Below, one piece after another: positions 33,232-42,226 of a stretch of DNA of 64,000 nucleotides. Every line of letters starts with the position of its first letter. The first letter of the stretch is position 1. The stretch spans positions 1,860,001 through 1,924,000 of the forward strand of contig NZ_CP089588.1 of NCBI RefSeq assembly GCF_021249345.1, in the 5' to 3' direction. Both the position numbers and the translations under genes were made by a program. The notes beneath the pieces were generated by a model. The model saw nothing but the letters and a program-made list of their open reading frames with translations, ran no database searches and was not told where the DNA came from. Origin of the DNA: Halobacterium wangiae. Its GTDB lineage: Archaea; Halobacteriota; Halobacteria; Halobacteriales; Halobacteriaceae.

Positions 33232-33967
33232 ACGCCAGTTTCTAGGAGCGCTCGGGACTAGCACGGCCGTGATGGCGGGACTCACCCAGTCAGTTAGTGC
33301 ACAGGAGACGCCCGTCGTCAGGATGGGGAACAACTACTTCGACCCGGTCGGGCTACACGTCGAACCCGGCACGACCGTTCGCTTCGAGATCGCTGCCGGG
33401 GCGCACTCGGCGACCGCCTACGAAAACCGGATTCCAGCTAACGCCACCGCATTCGATAGTGGGGTCATCTCCTCAGGAGGGTTCGAGCATACATTCGAGG
33501 AACCGGGCACATACGACTACTACTGCATCCCGCACAAGTCGGTCGGGATGGTCGGTCGCATCGTCGTCGGCAGCCCCGGCGGGCCAGCCGAAGAGCGCCC
33601 GATTCCGGACGGCAACGTGCCAGAGAGCGATACGATCGTCGAACAGGGCGCAATAGCGTACGGATCTAACACCGGAGGTGCCGGGAACTCTGGTGGGGGG
33701 CGGAGAGGGCCTGGGATGGGGTCTGGGCCAGGAATGATGAACGACCGGAACGGCGGGTTGCCGTTCGTCGGTGGGATACTCGGAATGCTCGGGCTGGCCG
33801 GCGGACTACTCTACTGGGTACTAGGCCGCGGTGACGTTCCTTCTCGGAGTGACAATTCCGCGCTGGAAATCCTCGAACGCCGATACGATCGAGGCGAGAT
33901 CGACGAAGCGGAGTTCCAGCGACGCCGTGAGCAGTTGGAGACAATTGGTGAGAACGAGTCTCAGTGA
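33218..33967 (+). CDS. Tat-exported cupredoxin (halocyanin-like) with SHOCT tail
   Basis: 249 aa. Tat signal MNYSRRQFLGALGTSTAVMA, then a type-1 copper domain: first His in AAGAHSATAYE (~residue 65) and YYCIPHKSVGMVG (Cys, His, Met; ~105-115). A Gly/Met-rich linker (GPGMGSGPGMMNDRNG), one helix (LGMLGLAGGLLYWVLG) and a C-terminal SHOCT motif (LERRYDRGEIDEAEFQRRRE) follow. A cupredoxin-helix-SHOCT fusion is unusual and links the copper protein to the two SHOCT genes just upstream. Confidence 0.85.
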   Translation: MNYSRRQFLGALGTSTAVMAGLTQSVSAQETPVVRMGNNYFDPVGLHVEPGTTVRFEIAAGAHSATAYENRIPANATAFDSGVISSGGFEHTFEEPGTYDYYCIPHKSVGMVGRIVVGSPGGPAEERPIPDGNVPESDTIVEQGAIAYGSNTGGAGNSGGGRRGPGMGSGPGMMNDRNGGLPFVGGILGMLGLAGGLLYWVLGRGDVPSRSDNSALEILERRYDRGEIDEAEFQRRREQLETIGENESQ

Positions 33968-33989
33968 GGTGCAGTGTCGCCGGCCATCG

Positions 33990-34919
33990 CTACACGTGTG
34001 ACGTCACTCGCTCGGGAGTCCGTTGAGGATCTGCGTCTACGCCGAGGTACTCCCCTACGGTCAGTAAGTCCGACGGCTCCAGTCCGAACGCGTCGATGTC
34101 GTTGTGGTCCGTGACGTTCGACATCTCCAGTGCCCTCGCCTGGTCGATGCCGAATGGAATTGCAGGGATGGGGTCGAGCGCGTACAGGCCAATCTCCGCG
34201 AGTTGCATCGGGACGGGGAGTATCTTGACCGACTTCCCCTCTGCACGATAGAGCATCCGGGTGACCTCACCGAACGTCAGGACCTCCGGGCCACCGAGAT
34301 CGTAGGTTTGGCCGACATGCTCGTCGTCCTCGAGCGCGTCTGCGGTGATCTGAGCCATGTCCTCGACCCAGATCGGCTGGAACGCCGGGTACCGACCGCC
34401 GTCAGGGAGGACCGTCACGTACGGGGTCGTGTAGTTCTTGATGAACGCGAACGTCTCGCTGCCCTCACCGAAGATGAACGATGGCCGGAGGACGACCCAG
34501 TCGAGGTCGGAGTACTGGACGACCATGTCGCCGATCCCCTGCGTGCGCCAGTAAGCAACCGGGCTGTCCATGCCAGCGCCCAGCGAACTCATCTCGACGT
34601 ACTGACCGACGTCGTGTTCGCTCGCGGCGTGCGCGGCGTTCATCGCCCCGCCGATACAGACGGTGTCGTGGAACGTCCCTGAACGCGGTTGGTGAAGCGG
34701 CGGTAGCGCCGTGAGGTTGACGGCGGCGTCTTTCCCGTCGAACGCCCCCGCAATCGAGTCGTAGTCGGTCACGTCGCCGCTCAGCGTGTCGACCTCGCTG
34801 GGCAACACCTCGGGGTCGGGGGAGCGTGAAAGCGACGTTACTTCGTGACCTCGCTCGACGAGCTCTGCACACAGGTAGCGCCCGACGAACCCGTCACCGC
34901 CGACGACCAGTGTTTCCAT
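33990..34919 (-). CDS. NAD-dependent epimerase/dehydratase-like (NDUFA9-type atypical SDR)
   Basis: 309 aa. Rossmann motif GGDGFVGRYLCAELVERGHE at the N-terminus, NLTALPPLHQ, and a SSLGAG/YWRTQG segment in place of the classical YxxxK, then LRPSFIFGEG and PIWVEDMAQI. This is the pattern of atypical SDRs related to the 39-kDa complex I subunit and to divinyl reductase or epimerase-like enzymes. Substrate unknown. Monocistronic, convergent with the cupredoxin gene. Confidence 0.8.
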   Translation of the reverse strand: METLVVGGDGFVGRYLCAELVERGHEVTSLSRSPDPEVLPSEVDTLSGDVTDYDSIAGAFDGKDAAVNLTALPPLHQPRSGTFHDTVCIGGAMNAAHAASEHDVGQYVEMSSLGAGMDSPVAYWRTQGIGDMVVQYSDLDWVVLRPSFIFGEGSETFAFIKNYTTPYVTVLPDGGRYPAFQPIWVEDMAQITADALEDDEHVGQTYDLGGPEVLTFGEVTRMLYRAEGKSVKILPVPMQLAEIGLYALDPIPAIPFGIDQARALEMSNVTDHNDIDAFGLEPSDLLTVGEYLGVDADPQRTPERVTSHV

Positions 34920-34994
34920 ACGATAGACTACGCCGCGAGCGTCCGTAAACCCTCAGTACCATTCGGATTCCTGCGACCAGTAGGAGCCGTAGCG

Positions 34995-36386
34995 TCAGAT
35001 GATCGAGTACTCGGCGATGGTGTCCCAGGTGCCGTACCGATCACGTATCGACCCGCGGGGGATGCTGACGATGATGAGGAGGACTCCGACAGCGACGCTG
35101 TTCCAGGTTGCTACCGTCGAAGCGCCGGTGAGTATCCACGGTGCGACGACGATCCATACCCCCAGTGGGACGTTGACGAAGCGGACGACGCGCGCGGGTT
35201 CCCCCATGGCAATCACGGAGAACGTCACGACGAGTGCACCGACGAGCTGACTGCTGTCCGCGGCCCCACCGGTGGTCCCGAAAACCGCAGGGGACGCCAT
35301 CAACCAGAGCCCGAGCCCCGTGGCGACGATGAGATACCTCGGAATCGACATCCCCCAGAACATCGACCAGAACGAGGCGGCGTCGGACCGCGTGTCCCCT
35401 TCTACGCCCGCTTCGGTCTCGGGGAACGTCCCGCCCATCCAGAACGCGTGCCACAGCGACTCGCCCTCCTGGGTCCGCCGGTAGAGGAACTGCCCCATCG
35501 CCAGGACCTCGTCGACGGTCAGCGCGATCATGAACAGCATGGCCAGCGCCGAGAGTAGACAGAGCGTACACCACGAGCCGACGGCCAGCGGCTGGAGGAT
35601 GATGAGCATGATACTGACGAACCCGAGGGGGATGACGACGATGCCGAAGAACGTGACCATCCACGGCATCGTCCGCCACCGGCGCTTGTCGCCCATGAAT
35701 CCCATCAGAACTTCAACGGCGTACGCAACGGCGCCGAGCCCGGCGTCCGAGATCGGGAACATCTCCGAGACATCGGAGGTGAGCACGTTCACCGTTCCCT
35801 GCCCGAAGAACGGCTCGAAGACGAATTCGGTGTAGCCGAGCTGGAATGCGGCCATATGCGTCGAGAAGAAGAACCCGATGAGCCCGGCGACGATGATCGG
35901 CGCCCGCTGGGCCGCGCTCGAAGGATTGTACGTCCACCCGCGCGGGACGCCTGGACCCGACATCTCCATGCGCATCACGACGAGTACCGAGAACGAGATG
36001 ACGAATACACCGACGAGCGTGTCGTTCAGGAAGGCGGCACTCGTCGGTGCCCAGAACACGAGGGGCGCGAGCAGCAACCAGAGTCCGACGAATCCGTTCG
36101 CGTAGTTCGCCCACCCGTTCCGCCGAACGAGCACGGTCGCGGCGAGGACAACCAGGAGTGACCCGCTGACGATGTCGCTGGCTGTCATCGCGACGCTCTC
36201 GTACCCGAAGGTGAACGGGCTCGCGATGAGCCAGAGGCCGAGGATAACGATGGGATACTGCGGCCATAGCTCCATCGTCGGGTGCTCGAGCATCATACTC
36301 CCCGGCTCTTGGGACTCGTGCTCGTGGCTGGCCATCCCGTCGGACGTGGCGCTGTGGCGCTCACTCATGGCGTATTCAGCCGACAA
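34995..36386 (-). CDS. Membrane protein: SPW repeats flanking a VKOR-like domain
   Basis: 463 aa (ATG 36386; ATG 36368 also possible). An acidic His/Met-rich N-terminus is followed by SPW-type helices (IVILGLWLIASPFTFGY), a middle block with helices around SWCTLCLLSAL (~residue 270) typical of vitamin K epoxide reductase (VKOR) family proteins, and a second SPW pair (GLGLWLMASPAVFG). I see only the CxxC pair and not the second cysteine pair of full VKOR enzymes, so its partner may be separate. Likely a disulfide-forming or quinone-linked membrane protein. Confidence 0.75.
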   Translation of the reverse strand: MSAEYAMSERHSATSDGMASHEHESQEPGSMMLEHPTMELWPQYPIVILGLWLIASPFTFGYESVAMTASDIVSGSLLVVLAATVLVRRNGWANYANGFVGLWLLLAPLVFWAPTSAAFLNDTLVGVFVISFSVLVVMRMEMSGPGVPRGWTYNPSSAAQRAPIIVAGLIGFFFSTHMAAFQLGYTEFVFEPFFGQGTVNVLTSDVSEMFPISDAGLGAVAYAVEVLMGFMGDKRRWRTMPWMVTFFGIVVIPLGFVSIMLIILQPLAVGSWCTLCLLSALAMLFMIALTVDEVLAMGQFLYRRTQEGESLWHAFWMGGTFPETEAGVEGDTRSDAASFWSMFWGMSIPRYLIVATGLGLWLMASPAVFGTTGGAADSSQLVGALVVTFSVIAMGEPARVVRFVNVPLGVWIVVAPWILTGASTVATWNSVAVGVLLIIVSIPRGSIRDRYGTWDTIAEYSII

Positions 36387-36540
36387 TCGAACTACGGGTG
36401 CACGAGTGAAAGTATCTCCGGCGGACGCAGGACTAGTGAGGAGGGAATTGGGTAGTCCGGTCGGACGGTGGCGTTCATCGACGAGGCCGGGCTAACTTGG
36501 TCTATACACTTTTCGAGTTCGCTGTCGTACTCGTAGTGTG

Positions 36541-37035
36541 ATGTCCGACGAGCGCTCTGATGTCAACCTCCGAGTGGGGCGAATTGCGCGAACGGACGTG
36601 GTGAGCGTATCCACCGACACGACAGTCGGTGAGGCTGCACAGACGATGGCCGACGAGAACGTGGGTGACGTCATTGTCATGGAAGACGACGAGCTCGCCG
36701 GGATCGTCACGGATCGCGATCTCGCGATGCACCTCCTGACGGACGACCACGGCACGAACGTCCTCGGGGGAGGGTCAGGGGCGGACCTCACTGTTAATGA
36801 CGTGATGACCGCCGACCCCCTGACAATCGAATCGCAGGCACGCGTCCCGCGGTTACTCCACCACATGAATCAGGCGGAAATCCGCCGAGTGCCAGTGGTG
36901 GACGATGGGGACGTGGTCGGGGTCATCACGTTTGACGATCTCGTCGTTCACTTGGCGGGCGAGAGTGCACACGTGGCCGCGCAACTCGAAAGTCTCGCCG
37001 ACGTCGTCCACGCTGGGTCACCCCAGAGGAGCTGA
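36541..37035 (+). CDS. Tandem CBS domain protein
   Basis: 164 aa. Two CBS motifs: VGEAAQTMADENVGDVIVME...GIVTDRDL and RVPRLLHHMNQAEIRRVPVV...GVITFDDL. These domains bind adenine nucleotides and act as regulatory sensors. The protein has no other domain. Neighbours are the VKOR-SPW gene (divergent) and the copper regulator region (same direction). Confidence 0.9.
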   Translation: MSDERSDVNLRVGRIARTDVVSVSTDTTVGEAAQTMADENVGDVIVMEDDELAGIVTDRDLAMHLLTDDHGTNVLGGGSGADLTVNDVMTADPLTIESQARVPRLLHHMNQAEIRRVPVVDDGDVVGVITFDDLVVHLAGESAHVAAQLESLADVVHAGSPQRS

Positions 37036-37128
37036 ACAAGACTGTAGACCCGTTACAGGGGCGTTTACAGTCGGGATAGTGCCGAAGACGAACTGGTAGC
37101 CGTGGCAACGATTTGAACCGAAGAGGGC

Positions 37129-37358
37129 CTGCTTCGCAGCATCCTCATCGTACTGGGTGTCACCGTGTTCATTCCAGTACTGATGGTGGTGTTTGCGATG
37201 CCGATGATTGGGGGAATGAGCTAATGGTGGGGCGGCGGTATGGTCGGAAATCCCATCTCATCACTGTGGGGTGTAGGGATGATGCTCGTTTGACTCGTCG
37301 TCTTCGTCTCGATGACGCAACGCTTGGAGAACGTTTGGAGTGGGTATCGTAAACCCCT
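37129..37358 (+). pseudogene. Relic of a Met-rich small membrane protein (SHOCT-family relative)
   Basis: One frame reads LLRSILIVLGVTVFIPVLMV, FAMPMIGGMS, TAA (37222), WWGGGMVGNPISSLWGVGMM, TGA (37291), LVVFVSMTQ. The two stops are in the same frame, and both sides continue a clear two-helix, Met/Gly-rich membrane protein like those at 31460 and 32373. Suppressing the stops gives WWGGGM and LV(W)LVVF, as expected for TGG-to-stop changes. It looks like a dead copy. Confidence 0.55.
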
Positions 37359-37431
37359 CGGGGTCTCCCTTTGAACGCTTAGCAGAAGGGCCACCTAAAC
37401 GCTCGAATCAAAAGGAGTATCGGCGTAGTGC

Positions 37432-37440
37432 TTTAGTAAT
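37432..37440 (+). promoter_or_regulatory. TATA-like box of the Lrp-TRASH regulator gene
   Basis: TTTAGTAAT about 25 nt before ATG 37460, predicting a leaderless transcript. Supports ATG 37460 as the start. Confidence 0.35.
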
Positions 37441-37459
37441 TCGCCCGCATTGGTCAACC

Positions 37460-38059
37460 ATGCGCGACCTCGACGAAACTGACCTCGAGATCCTCCAGCT
37501 ACTGGTCTCAGACGCTCGTCGGCCGTACAGTGACATCGCGGACGTAGTCGGTCTCTCGGCACCGGCCGTGTCGGACCGAGTAGCGAGATTACAGGAGATG
37601 GGAGTCATCAACCGTTTCACGCTCGATGTCGATCGCTCACAACTCTGGGGCGGAATTCCAGTGTTGATCACACTCGACGTCTCCTCAACGGGTTCCTCTG
37701 TTGGGTCGATCAAAGAGCAACTCTTGGACGACGGCGCAGTCGAGCACGTGTTCACAACGGCCGAAGCCGACCTCGTCATCTACGCCAGAGTCCAGGACAA
37801 CGACATCGCAGGCTGGCTTACAGATACCCTCGACGAAGGCGCGTTCGACGACTTCGAGGTGAAGCTCCTGGCAGGGGTGGACTGGTCGCCTAACTTGGGC
37901 GGAACGGAGTTTGCCCTCACCTGTGCACAGTGCGGGAATACGGTCGACAGCGAGGGAACATCGACCCGTATCGACGGAGAGTTGTACCAGTTCTGTTGTC
38001 CATCGTGCGAGAGTCGATTCACAGAGAAGTACAATCGACTTCAGCAGGAAGCTGAGTGA
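37460..38059 (+). CDS. Lrp/AsnC-type regulator with TRASH metal-binding domain
   Basis: 199 aa from ATG 37460; the in-frame extension to 37340 lies over the pseudogene and is unlikely. N-terminal Lrp HTH (LDETDLEILQLLVSDARRPY...VGLSAPAVSDRVARLQEMG), a middle RAM-like domain, and a C-terminal TRASH domain CAQCGNTVDS...FCCPSC with the metal-binding cysteines. A Halobacterium Lrp-TRASH protein (VNG1179C) is reported to control a copper ATPase gene, and here the CopA gene follows directly, so copper-responsive activation is likely. Confidence 0.88.
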   Translation: MRDLDETDLEILQLLVSDARRPYSDIADVVGLSAPAVSDRVARLQEMGVINRFTLDVDRSQLWGGIPVLITLDVSSTGSSVGSIKEQLLDDGAVEHVFTTAEADLVIYARVQDNDIAGWLTDTLDEGAFDDFEVKLLAGVDWSPNLGGTEFALTCAQCGNTVDSEGTSTRIDGELYQFCCPSCESRFTEKYNRLQQEAE

Positions 38060-38119
38060 GTGGCGTCCGGCACACCACACTTTGTATTCGAAACTCTGGC
38101 CTCACGATAGCTGAATGTC

Positions 38120-38163
38120 TGAAAGCGAAACTACACTGTATAGGGAGCCCGTATGTATAGATA
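38120..38163 (+). promoter_or_regulatory. copA promoter region
   Basis: A GCGAAACTACACTGTATAGG block (38127-38146) places a BRE-like purine stretch and TATA-like GTATAG about 22-30 nt before ATG 38164. The short gap after the regulator gene suggests a separate metal-controlled promoter for copA. Confidence 0.35.
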
Positions 38164-40767
38164 ATGAGTCAGCGAACCAGCCACATCAATATCCAGGGGA
38201 TGAGTTGTGCGAACTGCTCACAATCCATCTCCGAGGCCGTCACCTCACTCGACGGAGTCTCGGAGGCGAACATCAACTTCGCCACTGACGAGGGGTCGGT
38301 TACGTACGACCCCGAGGAGGTCTCACTCGGGGAGCTATTCGACGCGATAGAAGACGCCGGGTATTCGCCAGTGACCGACTCGGTCACGATCGCGGTCACC
38401 GACATGTCGTGTGCGAACTGTTCGGAGACGATCCAGGACGCACTCGAAAAGACGCCGGGCGTCGTCGCCGCTGACGCCAACTTCGCGACCGACGAGGCAC
38501 AGATCACGTACAATCCGGCCGAGGCGGACCTGGGAGGCTTCTACGAAGCCATCGAGAACGCCGGCTACTCGCCCGTTCGAGAGGACGCCAAAGCCGACGA
38601 CGGCTCGGGAGGCGATGCCCGAGAGGCCGCCCGACAAGAAGAAATCCGTCGGCAACTCCAGCTGACGCTGTTCGGCGCAGCACTGTCCCTCCCCCTGCTG
38701 GTGTTCATGGCCGACCACCTCCTGGGACTCGGACTCGTGGGAGACGAGCTCTTCGGCCTTCCGGCCGGATGGGTCGCGTTCGCGCTGGCGACGCCTGTCC
38801 AGGTGGTGCTCGGTAAGCCGTTCTACGAGAACTCCTACAAGGCACTCGTCACGAACGGCCGCGCCAACATGGACGTGCTGATCGCGCTGGGCTCGACGAC
38901 CGCCTACGTCTACTCCGTGGCAGTCCTGCTCGGAGTGATCTCTGGCGGGCTGTACTTCGACACGGCAGCGTTCATCCTCGTATTCATCACGCTCGGCAAC
39001 TACCTCGAGGCCCGCTCGAAGGGCCAGGCCGGCGAAGCGCTCCGGAAACTCCTCGAGATGGAGGCCGACACCGCCACCGTCATCGACGAGGATGGAACCG
39101 AGGCGGAGATCCCCCTCGACGAGGTCGACGTCGGCGACCGGATGAAGGTCAAGCCCGGCGAGCAGATTCCCACCGACGGCGTCGTCGTCGACGGCCAGTC
39201 GGCAGTCGACGAGTCGATGGTGACCGGCGAGTCCGTCCCCGTCGAGAAATCCAAGGGCGACGAAGTGGTCGGCTCCACCATCAACGAGAACGGCGTCCTC
39301 GTCGTCGAAGCGACGAAGGTCGGCGAAGACACGGCGCTCCAGCAGATCGTGCAAACGGTGAAGGAAGCGCAGTCCCGCCAGCCCGACATCCAGAACCTCG
39401 CGGACCGCATCTCCGCGTACTTCGTCCCCGCAGTCATCGCGAACGCCGTCCTCTGGGGCGTCGTCTGGTCCCTGTTCCCCGAGGCCCTCGCAGGCTTCGT
39501 CGCCGCGCTCCCGCTGTGGGGCCTCGTTGCAGGTGGTCCCGTCGCCGCTGGAGGCGTCTCGGTCTTCGAGTTCGCAACAATCGTATTCGCATCGTCGGTG
39601 CTCATCGCCTGCCCCTGCGCGCTGGGCCTGGCAACGCCCGCCGCCACGATGGTCGGGACGACCCTCGGTGCACAGAACGGCGTCCTGTTCAAAGGCGGCG
39701 ACGTCCTCGAACGGGCGAAGGACGTCGATACCGTCGTCTTCGACAAGACCGGGACGCTCACGAAAGGCGAGATGGAACTGACCGACATCGTCGTCTTCGA
39801 CAGCGACGGCCAGCCTGTCGCAGACGGTGGGAATCCCGCTACTGACGGCGGGCAATTCGCTGCTGCTGAGGGGCTTAGCGAGGACGACGTACTTCGGTTC
39901 GCGGCGATCGCCGAGAGTGCGAGCGAACACCCGCTCGCCCGGGCAATCGTCGATGGAGCCAGAGACCGCGGTATCGATGTGGCCGACCCCGATGACTTCG
40001 AGAACGTCCCCGGCCACGGCATCAAAGCAACCGTGAACAACAGTGAGGTCCTGGTCGGCAACCGGAAGCTCCTCCGGGACCACGGTATCGACCCCGCGCC
40101 TGCTCAAGAGACGATGGAGCGCCTCGAGAACGAGGGCAAGACGGCGATGTTGGTCGCCTACGAGGGTGAACTCGTGGGCGTCGTCGCGGACGCCGACACA
40201 GTCAAGGAGAGTGCAAAAGACGCCGTGAGCCAGCTCGAAGCGCGCGGCGTCGACGTGATGATGATCACCGGCGACAACGAGCGCACCGCTCGCGCTGTCG
40301 CCAAGCAGGTCGGAATCGACCCCGAGAACGTCCGCGCGGAGGTCCTCCCCGAGGACAAGTCGGACGCCGTGGAATCCATCCAGGACGGCGGTCGAAAAGC
40401 GATGATGGTCGGCGACGGCGTCAACGACGCGCCCGCACTCGCGGTCGCGTACGTCGGCACGGCCATCGGGTCGGGGACGGACGTCGCCATCGAGGCTGCG
40501 GACGTGACGCTGATGCGCGACGATCCGGTCGACGTCGTGAAGGCGATCCGCATTTCGGACGCGACGCTGGCGAAGATCAAGCAGAACCTCGTGTGGGCAC
40601 TGGGCTACAACACGGCGATGATTCCGCTGGCCTCGCTCGGCCTGCTCCAGCCCGTGCTTGCCGCTGTCGCGATGGCGTTCTCGAGCGTATCCGTACTGTC
40701 GAATAGCCTGCTGTTCCGCCGGTACACCCCCGATCACGACTACAAGCTGCTCGGCCGTTTCCGCTGA
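38164..40767 (+). CDS. copA: Copper-exporting P1B-type ATPase
   Basis: 867 aa. Two N-terminal HMA domains with MSCANC (residues ~13-18 and ~81-86), then eight helices with the CPC metal motif in [14 protein letters not shown] (~482), TGE(S) in [12 protein letters not shown] (~358), [10 protein letters not shown] phosphorylation site (~527), HP motif SEHPLARAI and [10 protein letters not shown] hinge. The TGE, DKTGT and GDGVNDAP motifs are intact, so it is an active Cu(I) exporter. It follows the Lrp-TRASH regulator and precedes a CopZ-like chaperone gene. Confidence 0.95.
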   Translation: MSQRTSHINIQGMSCANCSQSISEAVTSLDGVSEANINFATDEGSVTYDPEEVSLGELFDAIEDAGYSPVTDSVTIAVTDMSCANCSETIQDALEKTPGVVAADANFATDEAQITYNPAEADLGGFYEAIENAGYSPVREDAKADDGSGGDAREAARQEEIRRQLQLTLFGAALSLPLLVFMADHLLGLGLVGDELFGLPAGWVAFALATPVQVVLGKPFYENSYKALVTNGRANMDVLIALGSTTAYVYSVAVLLGVISGGLYFDTAAFILVFITLGNYLEARSKGQAGEALRKLLEMEADTATVIDEDGTEAEIPLDEVDVGDRMKVKPGEQIPTDGVVVDGQSAVDESMVTGESVPVEKSKGDEVVGSTINENGVLVVEATKVGEDTALQQIVQTVKEAQSRQPDIQNLADRISAYFVPAVIANAVLWGVVWSLFPEALAGFVAALPLWGLVAGGPVAAGGVSVFEFATIVFASSVLIACPCALGLATPAATMVGTTLGAQNGVLFKGGDVLERAKDVDTVVFDKTGTLTKGEMELTDIVVFDSDGQPVADGGNPATDGGQFAAAEGLSEDDVLRFAAIAESASEHPLARAIVDGARDRGIDVADPDDFENVPGHGIKATVNNSEVLVGNRKLLRDHGIDPAPAQETMERLENEGKTAMLVAYEGELVGVVADADTVKESAKDAVSQLEARGVDVMMITGDNERTARAVAKQVGIDPENVRAEVLPEDKSDAVESIQDGGRKAMMVGDGVNDAPALAVAYVGTAIGSGTDVAIEAADVTLMRDDPVDVVKAIRISDATLAKIKQNLVWALGYNTAMIPLASLGLLQPVLAAVAMAFSSVSVLSNSLLFRRYTPDHDYKLLGRFR

Positions 40768-40829
40768 ACGTCTGGCCTTTCGAGGGTGTCCACTCTTTTC
40801 CGCTGAACGACACATACGTATCTCGTTGA

Positions 40830-40998
40830 GACGGTGAGCGCTGAGGACGGAGGTTCACGCGACCGAGAGTCTGTGGAAGGACCAGGAGGGAGAAATTCCC
40901 GCGCTACAGAAGTACTGTCTACACCGTGTGAACTACCCCGCCCTACTCGCCGCCTTCGGCGGCTCCTTGAGGAAGGGAGCTTAGCGCCCTCTCTTTAA
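40830..40998 (+). pseudogene. Possible IS1341-type end (TnpB C-terminal tail and hairpin)
   Basis: An open tail rich in Arg, Glu, Pro and Ser (ESVEGPGGRNSRATEVLSTP) ends in TAA at 40996-40998, over a GCCGCC-ttc-GGCGGC hairpin (40949-40963) inside a CCGCCCTACTC...CTTGAGGAAGGG context. Tails and hairpins of this type occur at the ends of haloarchaeal IS1341-type elements. No catalytic motif remains. Weak call. The rest of 40999-41231 has no recognisable gene. Confidence 0.3.
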
Positions 40999-41231
40999 GC
41001 TAATTGCCCTTTATTGTCTAGTCATCTGCATATGAGGGGGGCGAATCGATTGACGTCTACGGACTCTGCGTCTCCCCAGTTTGGTGTCGAGGACGGCCGG
41101 CTTCCTAGCCTGCGCTGGAGTACACTGAACGGGGAGTAATGGGTCGCCGCGAAGGAAGATACTGACGTAGTGGTCCCCTCCGTCAGGCGGTAGTGGACCA
41201 CACCTGGCTGCCTGCGCTGGATGAGGGCGCG

Positions 41232-41429
41232 TTACGCCGACGCGTCGTAGCCCGCGTCGTCGACGGCAGCGACGAGGGCGTCGGTGTCCGACGTACCCTC
41301 TACGGTCACGGAGTCGGATTCGCGGTCTGCGTCCGCACTCGTCACGCCATCTACGTCACTGAGCGCCTCTTCGACGGTCTGCTCACAGTGTCCACACGTC
41401 ATTCCCTCGACAGTGATTGTTTCCGACAT
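41232..41429 (-). CDS. copZ: CopZ-like copper chaperone (HMA domain)
   Basis: 65 aa. A single heavy-metal-associated domain with MTCGHCEQTVEEAL, followed by DGVTSADADRESDSVTV and VAAVDDAGYDA. Cytoplasmic Cu(I) carrier that would deliver copper to the CopA HMA domains. Convergent with copA, about 460 nt away. Confidence 0.9.
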   Translation of the reverse strand: MSETITVEGMTCGHCEQTVEEALSDVDGVTSADADRESDSVTVEGTSDTDALVAAVDDAGYDASA

Positions 41430-41596
41430 ACAGTCTACGTGTAGGACGCGACGGTCTTTATCAGTTGCTGCTTCGAATCCATTGTAACTCGCGCCGGTGA
41501 GATTAGATTCTTAGAACAGGCCGGGGTTCGTGGTAGGTTCGAAAACCGTTGGGCTGTCATCGAGCCAGTTCGCCGTCTTCGGAGTTGGCAACGACC

Positions 41597-41950
41597 TCAC
41601 TGAAAGGACAGTCCACAACCACACTGCTGGTCGGCGTTTGGGTTGTCGATGCTGAGTCCGGTCCCGTGGGCAGTGTCCTCGATGGCGACCTCAGACCCGT
41701 TGAGGTACTGCTGGCTCGGACGGTCGACGAACACGGTGATGTGATTCGTCTCGCAGACGACGTCGTCCACTGCCGGGTCGTCTGTCAGATCGAACTGGTA
41801 GGAGAGTCCTGCACAGCCGCCTCGTTCAACGGCCACGCGGAGTCCGGCGGTTTCGGAGTCGAACCCCTGGATGTGGAGCATGGACTCGATCTGCTCCGCA
41901 GCGTCGCTGGTGAGCGTGATTACTCCGCTGGGGTTGTCGTCCTTAGGCAT
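41597..41950 (-). CDS. IscA/ErpA-family (HesB) iron-sulfur carrier
   Basis: 117 aa from ATG 41950 (MPKDD); ATG 41959 is possible. A-type carrier motifs: LTSDAAEQIESML, VERGGCAGLSYQFDL with the first Cys, and C-terminal QQCGCGLSFQ with the Cys pair, plus FVDRPSQQYLNGSEVAIED. Such proteins bind and pass on Fe-S clusters. Copper damages Fe-S clusters, so its place beside copA/copZ may not be accidental, but this is only inference. Confidence 0.9.
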   Translation of the reverse strand: MPKDDNPSGVITLTSDAAEQIESMLHIQGFDSETAGLRVAVERGGCAGLSYQFDLTDDPAVDDVVCETNHITVFVDRPSQQYLNGSEVAIEDTAHGTGLSIDNPNADQQCGCGLSFQ

Positions 41951-42160
41951 GCTTATCAATGGCGTTATCCTCCCTTGGTAGTAAGGGTGACGCTGTCAGG
42001 GGGGTGGCCGTGTCGGTGAACGAGCGAGGCGCGAGTAGGCCTGTCTTCCCGGGAGTCTGGCCACCTGCGTCCACGGTTCACCTTGGCGCCGACTGGCAGG
42101 GGCGCGCACCGGGGATTTATTCCGCGGCGATAACTTGTATATAAGACTATTGGCTTACTA

Positions 42161-42168
42161 CTTATAAA
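42161..42168 (+). promoter_or_regulatory. TATA-like box before the ABC importer operon
   Basis: TTATAAAT about 60 nt before ATG 42227, predicting transcription start near 42190. A second AT-rich string (TATATAAG, 42138-42145) lies further upstream. Confidence 0.45.
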
Positions 42169-42173
42169 TGAGC

Positions 42174-42188
42174 CGCCATATGATGGCG
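42174..42188. promoter_or_regulatory. Palindrome overlapping the importer promoter (candidate NikR-type operator)
   Basis: CGCCAT-atg-ATGGCG, perfect 6-bp arms, lies between the TATA-like box and the expected transcription start. A bound repressor would block the polymerase. A NikR-like gene is present at 51471-51857; linking the two is inference. Confidence 0.45.
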
Positions 42189-42226
42189 TAACATTGTTCT
42201 ATGTGAGCCTCTTGCACACGAGTGGA

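Noticed and set aside
38335-40815. 826-aa open frame on the minus strand opposite copA
   Set aside because: It is the antisense shadow of a GC-rich gene with all P-type ATPase motifs; its own product is a His/Asp/Arg-rich, motif-free string.
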